Of a stretch of DNA of 27,976 nucleotides, positions 7,796 through 15,524 are shown piece by piece (the stretch's first letter is position 1; each line of letters opens with the position of its first letter). Below the pieces are notes generated by a model that worked only from the letters and a program-made list of their open reading frames with translations, was not told the DNA's origin and made no database searches. A program made the position numbers and the translations under genes. Source of the stretch: Marinilabilia sp. UBA5340 (GTDB lineage: Bacteria; Bacteroidota; Bacteroidia; Bacteroidales; Marinilabiliaceae); NCBI GenBank assembly GCA_002411085.1, contig DHQK01000191.1:1-27976 (forward strand), in the 5' to 3' direction.

Positions 7796-8848
7796 ATGGC
7801 AAAAATCAATTTTGGAGGAACTGAAGAAAATGTGGTAACCCGCGAAGAGTTCCCATTGGCAAAAGCACAGGAAGTATTGAAAGACGAAACCATTGCCGTT
7901 ATCGGTTATGGTGTTCAGGGACCCGGACAGGCCCTCAATCTCAAAGACAATGGTTTTAACGTAATCATCGGTCAACGCGAAGATTCCAAGTCTTGGGACA
8001 AGGCCATGGCAGATGGCTGGGAGCCCGGAAAAACCCTCTTCCCTATTGAAGAAGCGCTAGAAAAAGGAACCATTATTCAGTATCTTCTCTCCGATGCCGG
8101 ACAGATTGCTGTATGGCCAACTGTAGAAAAATACCTGAAACCCGGAAAAGCCTTGTATTTCTCACATGGTTTTGGTGTCACCTACAAAGAACGTACAGGA
8201 ATTATTCCTCCCAAAGATGTGGACGTAATCCTGGTAGCGCCTAAAGGATCAGGAACAAGCCTGCGGCGCATGTTCCTCGAAGGGCGAGGTCTCAATTCCA
8301 GTTATGCTATTTTCCAGGATGCCACAGGAAAAGCGTTTGAGCGTGTTGTAGCTCTTGGTATTGGAGTAGGTAGTGGCTATCTCTTCGAAACCACATTCCA
8401 GAAAGAGGTATTCAGTGATCTTACAGGTGAACGTGGAACTTTAATGGGAGCCATCCAGGGAATCTTTGCTGCTCAATATGAAGTTTTGCGCTCCAACGGA
8501 CACTCTCCCTCCGAGGCTTTCAATGAAACTGTTGAAGAGTTGACTCAGAGTTTGATGCCGCTGGTAGCTGAAAACGGAATGGATTGGATGTATGCCAACT
8601 GCTCTACCACTGCTCAGCGGGGTGCCCTCGACTGGTGGAAAAAATTCCGTGATGCTTCCATGCCTGTATTCAAAGAACTCTACAGTGAAGTAGCCAAGGG
8701 AAATGAGGCCCAGCGTTCTATTGACGCTAACAGCCAAAGCGATTACCGGGTTAAACTGGAAGAAGAACTCAAAGAATTGCGCGAATCCGAGATGTGGAAA
8801 GCTGGATCGGCAGTACGAGAGCTTCGTCCCGAAAACCAAAAGAAATAA
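7796..8848 (+). CDS. ilvC: Ketol-acid reductoisomerase
   Basis: Isomerises and reduces acetolactate/acetohydroxybutyrate to the dihydroxy acids (second shared Ile/Val step), Mg2+- and NAD(P)H-dependent. At 350 residues it is a class I enzyme, slightly longer than the ~330 norm. The Rossmann glycine motif is GYGVQGPGQ (residues 37-45), where most class I enzymes have GYGSQGHA. The cofactor loop GQREDSKSWDKA keeps Arg and two Ser, pointing to NADPH preference (inference). SHGFGV and the metal-binding DLTGERGTLMG and NETVEEL segments are present. It ends the ilv half of the operon; a 125-nt gap with a strong inverted repeat separates it from leuA. Confidence 0.96.
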   Translation: MAKINFGGTEENVVTREEFPLAKAQEVLKDETIAVIGYGVQGPGQALNLKDNGFNVIIGQREDSKSWDKAMADGWEPGKTLFPIEEALEKGTIIQYLLSDAGQIAVWPTVEKYLKPGKALYFSHGFGVTYKERTGIIPPKDVDVILVAPKGSGTSLRRMFLEGRGLNSSYAIFQDATGKAFERVVALGIGVGSGYLFETTFQKEVFSDLTGERGTLMGAIQGIFAAQYEVLRSNGHSPSEAFNETVEELTQSLMPLVAENGMDWMYANCSTTAQRGALDWWKKFRDASMPVFKELYSEVAKGNEAQRSIDANSQSDYRVKLEEELKELRESEMWKAGSAVRELRPENQKK

Positions 8849-8889
8849 TTGCGGATTAAAAAACGCCTTTAACAATAGCTTTTAACCAT

Positions 8890-8931
8890 TATGGTTCCGG
8901 AAATTCATTTAATAAGGTTTCCGGAACCATA
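8890..8931 (+). repeat. Perfect 14-bp inverted repeat between ilvC and leuA
   Basis: Arms ATGGTTCCGGAAA (8891-8903) and TTTCCGGAACCAT (8918-8930), plus one flanking T-A pair, form a perfect 14-bp stem around a 14-nt loop. No U-tract follows, so it is not a standard terminator. It could be an mRNA processing or stability element marking the ilv/leu boundary, or a DNA operator. A smaller CCGG...CCGG pairing lies just downstream. Confidence 0.7.
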
Positions 8932-8973
8932 TCATAAACCGGGGAATCACCGGACTGACAAAAAGAAATAATC

Positions 8974-10470
8974 ATGAGCAATAAAGTCTATATTTTCGAC
9001 ACCACCTTGCGGGATGGCGAACAAGTCCCGGGTTGCCAGTTGAATACCATCGAGAAAATCGAAGTGGCCAAGCAACTGGAAAAACTCGGAGTGGACATTA
9101 TCGAAGCCGGATTTCCGGTCTCCAGTCCGGGAGACTTTAACTCCGTCGTCGAAATATCCAAAGCTGTCACCAATCCTACCATCTGTGCGCTGACACGGGC
9201 GGTAAAAAAAGACATTGAAGTGGCTGCCGATGCATTGAAATTTGCCAAAAAAGGACGTATTCATACAGGCATCGGAACCTCCTTCTACCATATCAACTAC
9301 AAACTAAAGTCAAATCCGGAAGAAATTATTAAACGAGCCATTGATGCGGTTAAGTACGCTCGCCAGTTTGTGGATGATGTTGAATTTTATGCCGAAGATG
9401 CCGGACGTACAGACAATGAGTACCTGGCCCGTGTAGTGGAAGCGGTTATAGCAGCAGGTGCTACCGTTGTAAACATTCCTGACACTACCGGATACTGTCT
9501 GCCCAACGAATATGGTGAAAAAATCGCTTATTTAATGAACAATGTCCCCAACGTTGACAAAGCAATTCTATCAACCCATTGCCACAACGACCTGGGAATG
9601 GCTACCGCCAACTCCATTTCCGGAATCCTAAACGGAGCCCGCCAGGTAGAAGTAACAGTCAACGGCATCGGAGAACGTGCAGGAAACACTTCTCTTGAAG
9701 AAGTAGCCATGGCCATCAAAAGCCACAAAGACCTGGATTTGGAAACAGGCATCAACAGCAAAGAAATTATTAAAAGCAGCAGGTTGGTTTCCACACTCAT
9801 GCGCATGCCTGTGCAACCCAACAAGGCCATTGTAGGGCGCAATGCATTTGCCCACTCCTCCGGCATTCACCAGGACGGTGTACTGAAAAACCGAGAAAAC
9901 TATGAAATTATAGACCCTGCGGAAGTAGGGGTCAAGGAATCATCCATCGTACTTACAGCCAGAAGTGGCCGGGCGGCATTGAAACACAGACTTCAGGTGT
10001 TGGGATATGATTTTGAAACTACCGAATTGGACGAGGTTTATCAGAAGTTTCTGGAGTTGGCCGACAAGAAAAAAGACATCACCGACGAAGACTTACAAAT
10101 TCTGGCTGGCCGCGAGCAAGACAAGAAAAACAAGCCACTTCAGCTGGAGTTGCTCCAGGTCGTATGTGGGAAATCAACCGTACCTACCGCAACAGTGCGT
10201 GTAAGCTTTAACGGAGATGTTTTCACCGAAACAGCAGCAGGGAACGGCCCTATCGATGCAGCATTTACTGCGGTGAAGGCCCTAATCAAAAGACGGGTGC
10301 GCCTCGAAGAGTTTCTAATCCAGGCTATCACCCGCGGAAGCGATGATTTGGGGAAAGTCCATGTTCAGGTAGAGCATAAAGGTCAAACCTATTATGGTTT
10401 TGCAGCCCATACCGATATCATCACGGCCTCAGTAGAAGCTTTCCTGGATGCAGTAGGAAAAATTGCTTAA
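8974..10470 (+). CDS. leuA: 2-isopropylmalate synthase
   Basis: Condenses acetyl-CoA with 2-oxoisovalerate, the committed step of leucine synthesis. The 498 residues contain an N-terminal HMGL-like TIM barrel with FDTTLRDGEQ (Arg13, Asp14), the metal-binding STHCHNDLG (His202, His204) and NGIGERAGN. A linker and a C-terminal LeuA regulatory domain (about 365-498, leucine feedback site) follow. The EDAGRTDNEYL segment is typical of true LeuA and contrasts with the second homologue in the cluster, which has EDWSNG at the same place. Starts 2 nt after a chance 26-codon frame and 43 nt after the inverted repeat. Confidence 0.95.
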   Translation: MSNKVYIFDTTLRDGEQVPGCQLNTIEKIEVAKQLEKLGVDIIEAGFPVSSPGDFNSVVEISKAVTNPTICALTRAVKKDIEVAADALKFAKKGRIHTGIGTSFYHINYKLKSNPEEIIKRAIDAVKYARQFVDDVEFYAEDAGRTDNEYLARVVEAVIAAGATVVNIPDTTGYCLPNEYGEKIAYLMNNVPNVDKAILSTHCHNDLGMATANSISGILNGARQVEVTVNGIGERAGNTSLEEVAMAIKSHKDLDLETGINSKEIIKSSRLVSTLMRMPVQPNKAIVGRNAFAHSSGIHQDGVLKNRENYEIIDPAEVGVKESSIVLTARSGRAALKHRLQVLGYDFETTELDEVYQKFLELADKKKDITDEDLQILAGREQDKKNKPLQLELLQVVCGKSTVPTATVRVSFNGDVFTETAAGNGPIDAAFTAVKALIKRRVRLEEFLIQAITRGSDDLGKVHVQVEHKGQTYYGFAAHTDIITASVEAFLDAVGKIA

Positions 10471-10515
10471 ACCAGAATTAAAAAAATATTAGTAATCTAT
10501 TAAAACCATAGTACC

Positions 10516-11916
10516 TTGGCAGGAAAAACATTATTCGAAAAGATATGGGACAAGCATGTGGTGACCAAAGTTGAAGGTGGTCCCAGCGTACTGTACATCG
10601 ATCGTCATTTTGTACATGAAGTAACAAGTCCCCAGGCATTTGCCGGTCTCCGCGACCGCGGAATACAGGTTAGAAGGCCTGAAAAAACTGTAGCCACAGC
10701 CGACCACAACATCCCCACCCTGGGACAAGACCAGCCTATTCGCGACGAATTGAGCCGTTTTCAGGTAAATAAACTGGCCCAGAACTGCGAAGAATTTGGG
10801 GTCGATTTGTATGGTCTCAATCACAAATGGAATGGTATTGTTCATGTTATCGGCCCCGAGTTGGGAATTACCCGTCCGGGAATGACCATCGTTTGCGGCG
10901 ACAGTCATACTTCTACCCACGGTGCTTTCGGAAGTATCGCTTTTGGAATTGGAACCAGTGAGGTGGAAATGGTTATGGCCACTCAGACCTTGCTTCAGAA
11001 CAAACCAAGAACCATGCGCATCAACATCGAAGGGGATCTTCAAAATGGGGTGGTTTCAAAAGACATTGTACTATACATCATTTCTCAAATTGGAACAGGT
11101 GGAGCTACAGGATATTTCGTTGAATTTGCAGGTTCTGCAATCCGCAGTCTTTCGATGGAAGCCCGCATGACCATTTGTAACATGAGTATAGAAATGGGAG
11201 CAAGAGGTGGCATGATCGCTCCTGATGAAACTACTTTCGAATATGTAAAAGGACGTGAATTTGCCCCCAAGGGTGCCGAGTGGGAGAAAGCACTGACCGA
11301 ATGGCGTCAGTTGCCATCAGATGAAGATGCTGTTTTTGACAAGGAACTCAATTACAAAGCAGCTGATATAGAGCCCATGATCACTTACGGAACCAATCCC
11401 GGTATGGGAATCGGCATCAGTCAGTCAATCCCTAAACTGGAAGATATCGAAAAATCCACCCAGGCTACATTCAAAAAGTCAATGCAGTACATGGACTTTC
11501 AGCCCGGAGATGCAATGATCGGGAAAAAGGTAGACTATGTATTCGTGGGTAGTTGTACCAACGGTCGTATCGAAGACCTCAGGGCTTTTGCTTCTTTTAT
11601 CAAAGGGAAGAAAAAAGCTGACAACGTCACTGCATGGATTGTTCCCGGTAGCCATCAGGTAGAAGCCCAGGCCGAAGAGGAAGGCATTCGCCAGATTCTG
11701 GAAGAAGCCGGATTTGAAATGCGTCAGCCCGGATGTTCTGCCTGTCTGGCCATGAACGATGATAAAATCCCGGAAGGCAATTATGCAGTATCAACCTCTA
11801 ACCGGAATTTTGAAGGTCGCCAGGGACCAGGAGCTCGCACGATGCTGGCCAGCCCGCTTACAGCTGCTGCTGCTGCCATCACCGGTAAAATTACTGATCC
11901 CCGTGATTTTTTATAA
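10516..11916 (+). CDS. leuC: 3-isopropylmalate dehydratase large subunit (TTG start)
   Basis: Large subunit of isopropylmalate isomerase, an aconitase-family 4Fe-4S enzyme that interconverts 2- and 3-isopropylmalate; with a citramalate synthase in the operon it should also process citramalate. The 466 residues carry the cluster ligands Cys347 (VGSCTNGR), Cys407 and Cys410 (GCSACLAMN). The start is TTG at 10516: the encoded AGKTLFEKIWDKHVV aligns with the usual MAKTLYEKIWDAHVV start, an in-frame TAA lies five codons upstream, and the next in-frame ATG is more than 100 codons inside. It sits 45 nt after leuA and 54 nt before leuD. Confidence 0.95.
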   Translation: MAGKTLFEKIWDKHVVTKVEGGPSVLYIDRHFVHEVTSPQAFAGLRDRGIQVRRPEKTVATADHNIPTLGQDQPIRDELSRFQVNKLAQNCEEFGVDLYGLNHKWNGIVHVIGPELGITRPGMTIVCGDSHTSTHGAFGSIAFGIGTSEVEMVMATQTLLQNKPRTMRINIEGDLQNGVVSKDIVLYIISQIGTGGATGYFVEFAGSAIRSLSMEARMTICNMSIEMGARGGMIAPDETTFEYVKGREFAPKGAEWEKALTEWRQLPSDEDAVFDKELNYKAADIEPMITYGTNPGMGIGISQSIPKLEDIEKSTQATFKKSMQYMDFQPGDAMIGKKVDYVFVGSCTNGRIEDLRAFASFIKGKKKADNVTAWIVPGSHQVEAQAEEEGIRQILEEAGFEMRQPGCSACLAMNDDKIPEGNYAVSTSNRNFEGRQGPGARTMLASPLTAAAAAITGKITDPRDFL

Positions 11917-11970
11917 ACGGAAGAATCAGTCACCGTGAAATGATTGCTAACACTATTAAGAAAACAAATT

Positions 11971-12564
11971 ATGCCAATAGATAAATTTGTAAAACTGGAA
12001 TCGACCTGTGTACCGTTACCCATCGAAAATGTGGATACTGACCAGATCATCCCTGCCCGGTTCCTGAAAGCAACTACCCGCGAAGGATTCGGCGACAATC
12101 TTTTTGCCGACTGGCGCTATGACAAATCAGGAAATCCCAAAAAAGACTTTGTCCTTAACGACACAACCTACTCGGGGAAAGTGCTTGTAGCAGGTCAAAA
12201 CTTCGGAAGTGGATCAAGCCGGGAGCACGCCGCCTGGGCCATTGTCGGATACGGATTTAAAGCTGTTGTATCCAGCTTCTTTGCCGACATCTTCAAAAAC
12301 AATTCGCTCAACAACGGATTGTTGCCCGTTCAAGTATCCAAAGAATTTCTGGAAGAGTTGTTTCAGGCGATAGAAAAAGATCCTCAGGCTAAAGTAGAAA
12401 TTGATCTGGACAACCAGAAGATTACATTATTGCCCACAGGTAAGTCCGAATCTTTCGACATCAATCCTTACAAAAAGAAGTGTCTGCTCAATGGCTTTGA
12501 TGACATCGACTATCTTCTGAACATCAACGATGAGATTGAAGCATGGGAAAAAGCCCACGATTAA
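11971..12564 (+). CDS. leuD: 3-isopropylmalate dehydratase small subunit
   Basis: Swivel-domain partner of LeuC; 197 residues from the ATG at 11971 (MPIDKFVKLEST), the standard size. The conserved VDTDQIIPARFLK and GQNFGSGSSREHAAWA motifs, which close over the substrate, are present. An earlier in-frame TTG (11944) would add nine residues not seen in the family, so the ATG is preferred. A GC-rich hairpin follows in the 76-nt gap to cimA. Confidence 0.96.
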   Translation: MPIDKFVKLESTCVPLPIENVDTDQIIPARFLKATTREGFGDNLFADWRYDKSGNPKKDFVLNDTTYSGKVLVAGQNFGSGSSREHAAWAIVGYGFKAVVSSFFADIFKNNSLNNGLLPVQVSKEFLEELFQAIEKDPQAKVEIDLDNQKITLLPTGKSESFDINPYKKKCLLNGFDDIDYLLNINDEIEAWEKAHD

Positions 12565-12594
12565 AGAGACATGCAATTCCCAAAATACTAACCA

Positions 12595-12623
12595 CCCCGT
12601 TCACCTTATCCGGGTGAACGGGG
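12595..12623 (+). repeat. GC-rich perfect 11-bp hairpin between leuD and cimA
   Basis: CCCCGTTCACC (12595-12605) pairs exactly with GGTGAACGGGG (12613-12623) around a 7-nt loop. It is followed by ACTACCAACTAAAA, not a U-tract, and lies 17 nt before the cimA ATG. Candidate stability, processing or translation-modulating structure; a standard terminator is unlikely because leuB and cimA belong to the same pathway run. Confidence 0.65.
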
Positions 12624-12640
12624 ACTACCAACTAAAACCG

Positions 12641-14185
12641 ATGAGAACCATAGAAGTGATGGATACCACCCTCAGGGATGGTGAGCAAACAACGGGAGTT
12701 TCATTCAATGATGCCGAAAAGCTGGCTATCGCCCGTTTGTTGTTGGAGGAGGTAAAGGTCGACCGCATTGAGGTGGCCTCAGCCAGGGTTTCCGACGGTG
12801 AACTAAAAGCAGTCAAACGCCTGACCAAATGGGCCGAAGCACACAATTGCCTGGAGCGGATAGAAGTACTGGGATTTGTAGATGGCAATGTATCTCTGGA
12901 CTGGATTGAAGAGGCCGGATGCAAAGTAGTAAACCTCTTGACCAAAGGGTCACTGAAGCATTTGGTTGGCCAGTTAAGAAAGACAAAAGAAGAACATATC
13001 TCCGATATCAAAAAAGTGATTTCGGAAGCAGCCAAACGAGGTATTACAGTCAATATTTACCTTGAAGACTGGTCCAATGGCATGTTAAATTCTCCCGAAT
13101 ATGTAGAATTTATGGTCAGCGAGTTGGCCCAAACCAATGCACACCGTATCATGCTCCCGGACACGCTGGGAATATTGAATCCGGAGCAGACTTATGAGTT
13201 CTGCAAATCCATGACCGGAAAATTTCCGGAGGTACATTTCGATTATCACTCCCACAATGACTATGATCTGGCTGTTGCCAATGTCTATTATGCCATCAAG
13301 GCTGGTGTCAAAGGCATTCACACAACCGTAAACGGACTCGGAGAAAGAGCTGGCAACGCCCCTCTGGCAAGCATTATTGGGGTGATGAATGATCACCTTA
13401 AAGTAAAAAACAATATCCAGGAGAGTAAGCTCACCAAGATTTCAACCATGGTAGAGACTTTCTCGGGCATTCGCATTCCAAACAACAAACCCCTTACCGG
13501 AGAAAACGTATTCACCCAGTGTAGTGGTGTTCATGCCGACGGAGACAATAAAGACAACCTCTATTTCAACACCTTACTTCCGGAGCGCTTCGGGCGCGTA
13601 AGACGCTATGCCCTGGGTAAAACATCGGGCAAAGCCAACATCAAGAAAAACCTTGAAGACCTCGGAATTGAACTGGGACCGGAAGACATGAAAAAAGTGA
13701 CCAAAAGGGTCATTGAGCTGGGTGATAAAAAAGAGAATGTCACTCCCGAAGATCTTCCATATATCATTTCTGATGTGCTGAAAACTGAGCAGGTAGTCAA
13801 ACGCATCAAACTAAAGAACTATCACATGGCTCTGGTTCAGGGCCTGAAACCGGTAGCCACTGTCAGTCTGCAGATAAACAAAGAAATATACAACGAAACA
13901 TCACTTGGAGATGGTCAGTACGATGCCTTTATGAAAGCCTTGTGGCAGATTTATGAGAAACTGGGGAAAAAACATCCTGTACTCACCGATTACTGGGTTT
14001 CCATACCTCCGGGTGGAAAAACAGATGCATTGGTTGAAACGGTAATCACCTGGGAATATGACAATCAGGAATTTAAAACAAGGGGACTTGATGCCGACCA
14101 GACAGAAGCGGCCATTAAAGCCACAATGAAAATGCTTAATATCATCGAAAACAAAGAAAACGGGGTTGTTATCAACAAAAAATAA
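12641..14185 (+). CDS. cimA: (R)-citramalate synthase, Leptospira type (LeuA homologue)
   Basis: Second LeuA-family protein of the operon, 514 residues from the ATG at 12641. It has the HMGL-like barrel (TTLRDGEQ, Arg12/Asp13; HSHNDYDLAVA; NGLGERAGNAP) and a C-terminal LeuA-type regulatory domain (about 385-514, ending with IPPGGKTDALVET and the DADQTEAAIKAT region). Compared from memory with Leptospira interrogans citramalate synthase, the similarity is high throughout, and the pyruvate-selective residues Leu81, Leu104 and Tyr144 correspond to Leu77, Leu100 and Tyr140 here. It should therefore condense pyruvate with acetyl-CoA to citramalate, giving 2-oxobutyrate for isoleucine through LeuCD and LeuB, its neighbours. 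A frame extending upstream to 12530 overlaps leuD and is not the start. The alternative, a second isopropylmalate synthase, is less likely. Confidence 0.87.
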   Translation: MRTIEVMDTTLRDGEQTTGVSFNDAEKLAIARLLLEEVKVDRIEVASARVSDGELKAVKRLTKWAEAHNCLERIEVLGFVDGNVSLDWIEEAGCKVVNLLTKGSLKHLVGQLRKTKEEHISDIKKVISEAAKRGITVNIYLEDWSNGMLNSPEYVEFMVSELAQTNAHRIMLPDTLGILNPEQTYEFCKSMTGKFPEVHFDYHSHNDYDLAVANVYYAIKAGVKGIHTTVNGLGERAGNAPLASIIGVMNDHLKVKNNIQESKLTKISTMVETFSGIRIPNNKPLTGENVFTQCSGVHADGDNKDNLYFNTLLPERFGRVRRYALGKTSGKANIKKNLEDLGIELGPEDMKKVTKRVIELGDKKENVTPEDLPYIISDVLKTEQVVKRIKLKNYHMALVQGLKPVATVSLQINKEIYNETSLGDGQYDAFMKALWQIYEKLGKKHPVLTDYWVSIPPGGKTDALVETVITWEYDNQEFKTRGLDADQTEAAIKATMKMLNIIENKENGVVINKK

Positions 14186-14266
14186 AACACCGTTTCCTAG
14201 CTTAATAAAAAAATATTTTTCTATTAACGCCCCGGACAGAAACCGGGTGAAATAACCACTGAACAC

Positions 14267-15334
14267 ATGAAGTTAAACATTGCTGTATTGCCCGGTGACG
14301 GAATCGGGCCGGAAATTGTAGCCCAGGCAAAAAAAGTACTGGATGCGGTCTTTGCCAAAAAAGGACACGATGCTGTTTATACCGAAGCATTGGTAGGCGC
14401 AACAGCCATCGATAAAACCGGCAATCCCTATCCGGATGAGACACATGAACTCTGCATGAAATCGGATGCCGTTCTGTTTGGAGCCATCGGAGACCCCAAA
14501 TATGACAATGATCCCAAAGCAAAAGTACGTCCGGAACAAGGACTACTCGCCATGCGTAAAAAACTGGGATTATATGCCAATATCCGCCCGGTAGCAACTT
14601 TTCCCTCCTTGCTTCACAAATCTCCCTTACGACCCGATCTCGTTGAAGGAGCTGATTTTGTTGCAATCAGGGAACTTACAGGCGGAATATATTTTGGACG
14701 TCCTCAGGGACGATCCGAAGACGGACAAACGGCTTATGACACCAGTGTCTATACCACCGAAGAAATTGACCGCATTACACGTTTGGCTTTTGATTTCGCC
14801 ATGAAACGTCGCAAAAAACTGACGGTAGTGGATAAAGCAAACGTATTGGCTACTTCACGCTTGTGGCGCGAAACAGTTCAGGCCATTGCTCCGGACTACC
14901 CCGAAGTGGAAGTAGAGTATATGTTTGTGGATAATGCAGCCATGCAATTGATTCAATGGCCAAAACGCTTTGATGTAATGGTAACCGAAAATATGTTTGG
15001 GGACATCCTTACCGATGAGGCCAGTGTCATAACAGGCTCTCTGGGTTTGTTACCATCTGCTTCCATTGGTTTGCACACTTCCGTTTTTGAACCTATTCAC
15101 GGTTCCTATCCGCAGGCTGCAGGCAAAGACATTGCCAACCCGCTGGCCACAATTCTTTCAGCTGCATTAATGCTCGAATCAGCATTCGATCTGAAAGAAG
15201 AAGCCCAAATCATCCGTAAAGCAGTGGATGCATCGCTGGAACAGGGAAAAGTAACCGAAGATCTGGACAAGGAAAATGCCATGTCTACTTCTGCTGTAGG
15301 AGACTGGATTGCAGAATACATTACAAAAATGTAA
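14267..15334 (+). CDS. leuB: 3-isopropylmalate dehydrogenase
   Basis: NAD-dependent oxidative decarboxylation of 3-isopropylmalate; expected also to act on methylmalate from the citramalate route. The 355 residues start LNIAVLPGDGIGPEI. They include the substrate-binding arginines (LGLYANIRP and the later VAIRELTGGIYFG), the catalytic Lys in VVDKANVLATSRLWRE and metal-binding aspartates in TENMFGDILTDEAS. Length and motifs are those of bacterial LeuB rather than isocitrate dehydrogenase. Last gene of the operon, 81 nt after cimA (a 5-bp CCCGG/CCGGG hairpin lies in that gap) and followed by a strong terminator. Confidence 0.96.
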   Translation: MKLNIAVLPGDGIGPEIVAQAKKVLDAVFAKKGHDAVYTEALVGATAIDKTGNPYPDETHELCMKSDAVLFGAIGDPKYDNDPKAKVRPEQGLLAMRKKLGLYANIRPVATFPSLLHKSPLRPDLVEGADFVAIRELTGGIYFGRPQGRSEDGQTAYDTSVYTTEEIDRITRLAFDFAMKRRKKLTVVDKANVLATSRLWRETVQAIAPDYPEVEVEYMFVDNAAMQLIQWPKRFDVMVTENMFGDILTDEASVITGSLGLLPSASIGLHTSVFEPIHGSYPQAAGKDIANPLATILSAALMLESAFDLKEEAQIIRKAVDASLEQGKVTEDLDKENAMSTSAVGDWIAEYITKM

Positions 15335-15367
15335 ATCAGTACAATTCCTTTATCTGATTATCTAATC

Positions 15368-15401
15368 AAAGCCGGGACGCATACAGATCCCGGCTTTTTT
15401 T
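15368..15401 (+). terminator. Rho-independent terminator of the ilv-leu operon
   Basis: Perfect 10-bp stem AAAGCCGGGA (15368-15377) / TCCCGGCTTT (15388-15397), 10-nt loop and a T7 run (15395-15401), 33 nt after the leuB stop codon. It closes the nine-gene cluster. Confidence 0.92.
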
Positions 15402-15424
15402 ATGTCAAAATGAAAAAATAACTT

Positions 15425-15432
15425 TATCTTTG
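15425..15432 (+). promoter_or_regulatory. Candidate -7 element for the lipoprotein gene
   Basis: TATCTTTG, a perfect TAnnTTTG match, 24 nt after the operon terminator and about 90 nt before the lipoprotein ATG. No clear -33 TTG was found at the usual distance, so the call rests on one element plus position. Confidence 0.5.
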
Positions 15433-15524
15433 GTTCCCTTAACCTGAAATATTCATCACTGCGAGTATAATTAAAAATGGTGACTAATTCAGGATCAACA
15501 AGTAACACGTTTACAACAGAGCCA

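Noticed and set aside
8931..8955. CCGG...CCGG pairing as a possible terminator before leuA
   Set aside because: Stem of only 4 bp and no T-run; leuA is tightly packed and must be transcribed with or just after it.
12530..12640. 37-residue upstream extension of cimA overlapping leuD
   Set aside because: It runs through the intercistronic hairpin and overlaps leuD; homologues begin at the TIEVMDTTLRDGEQ region served by the ATG at 12641.
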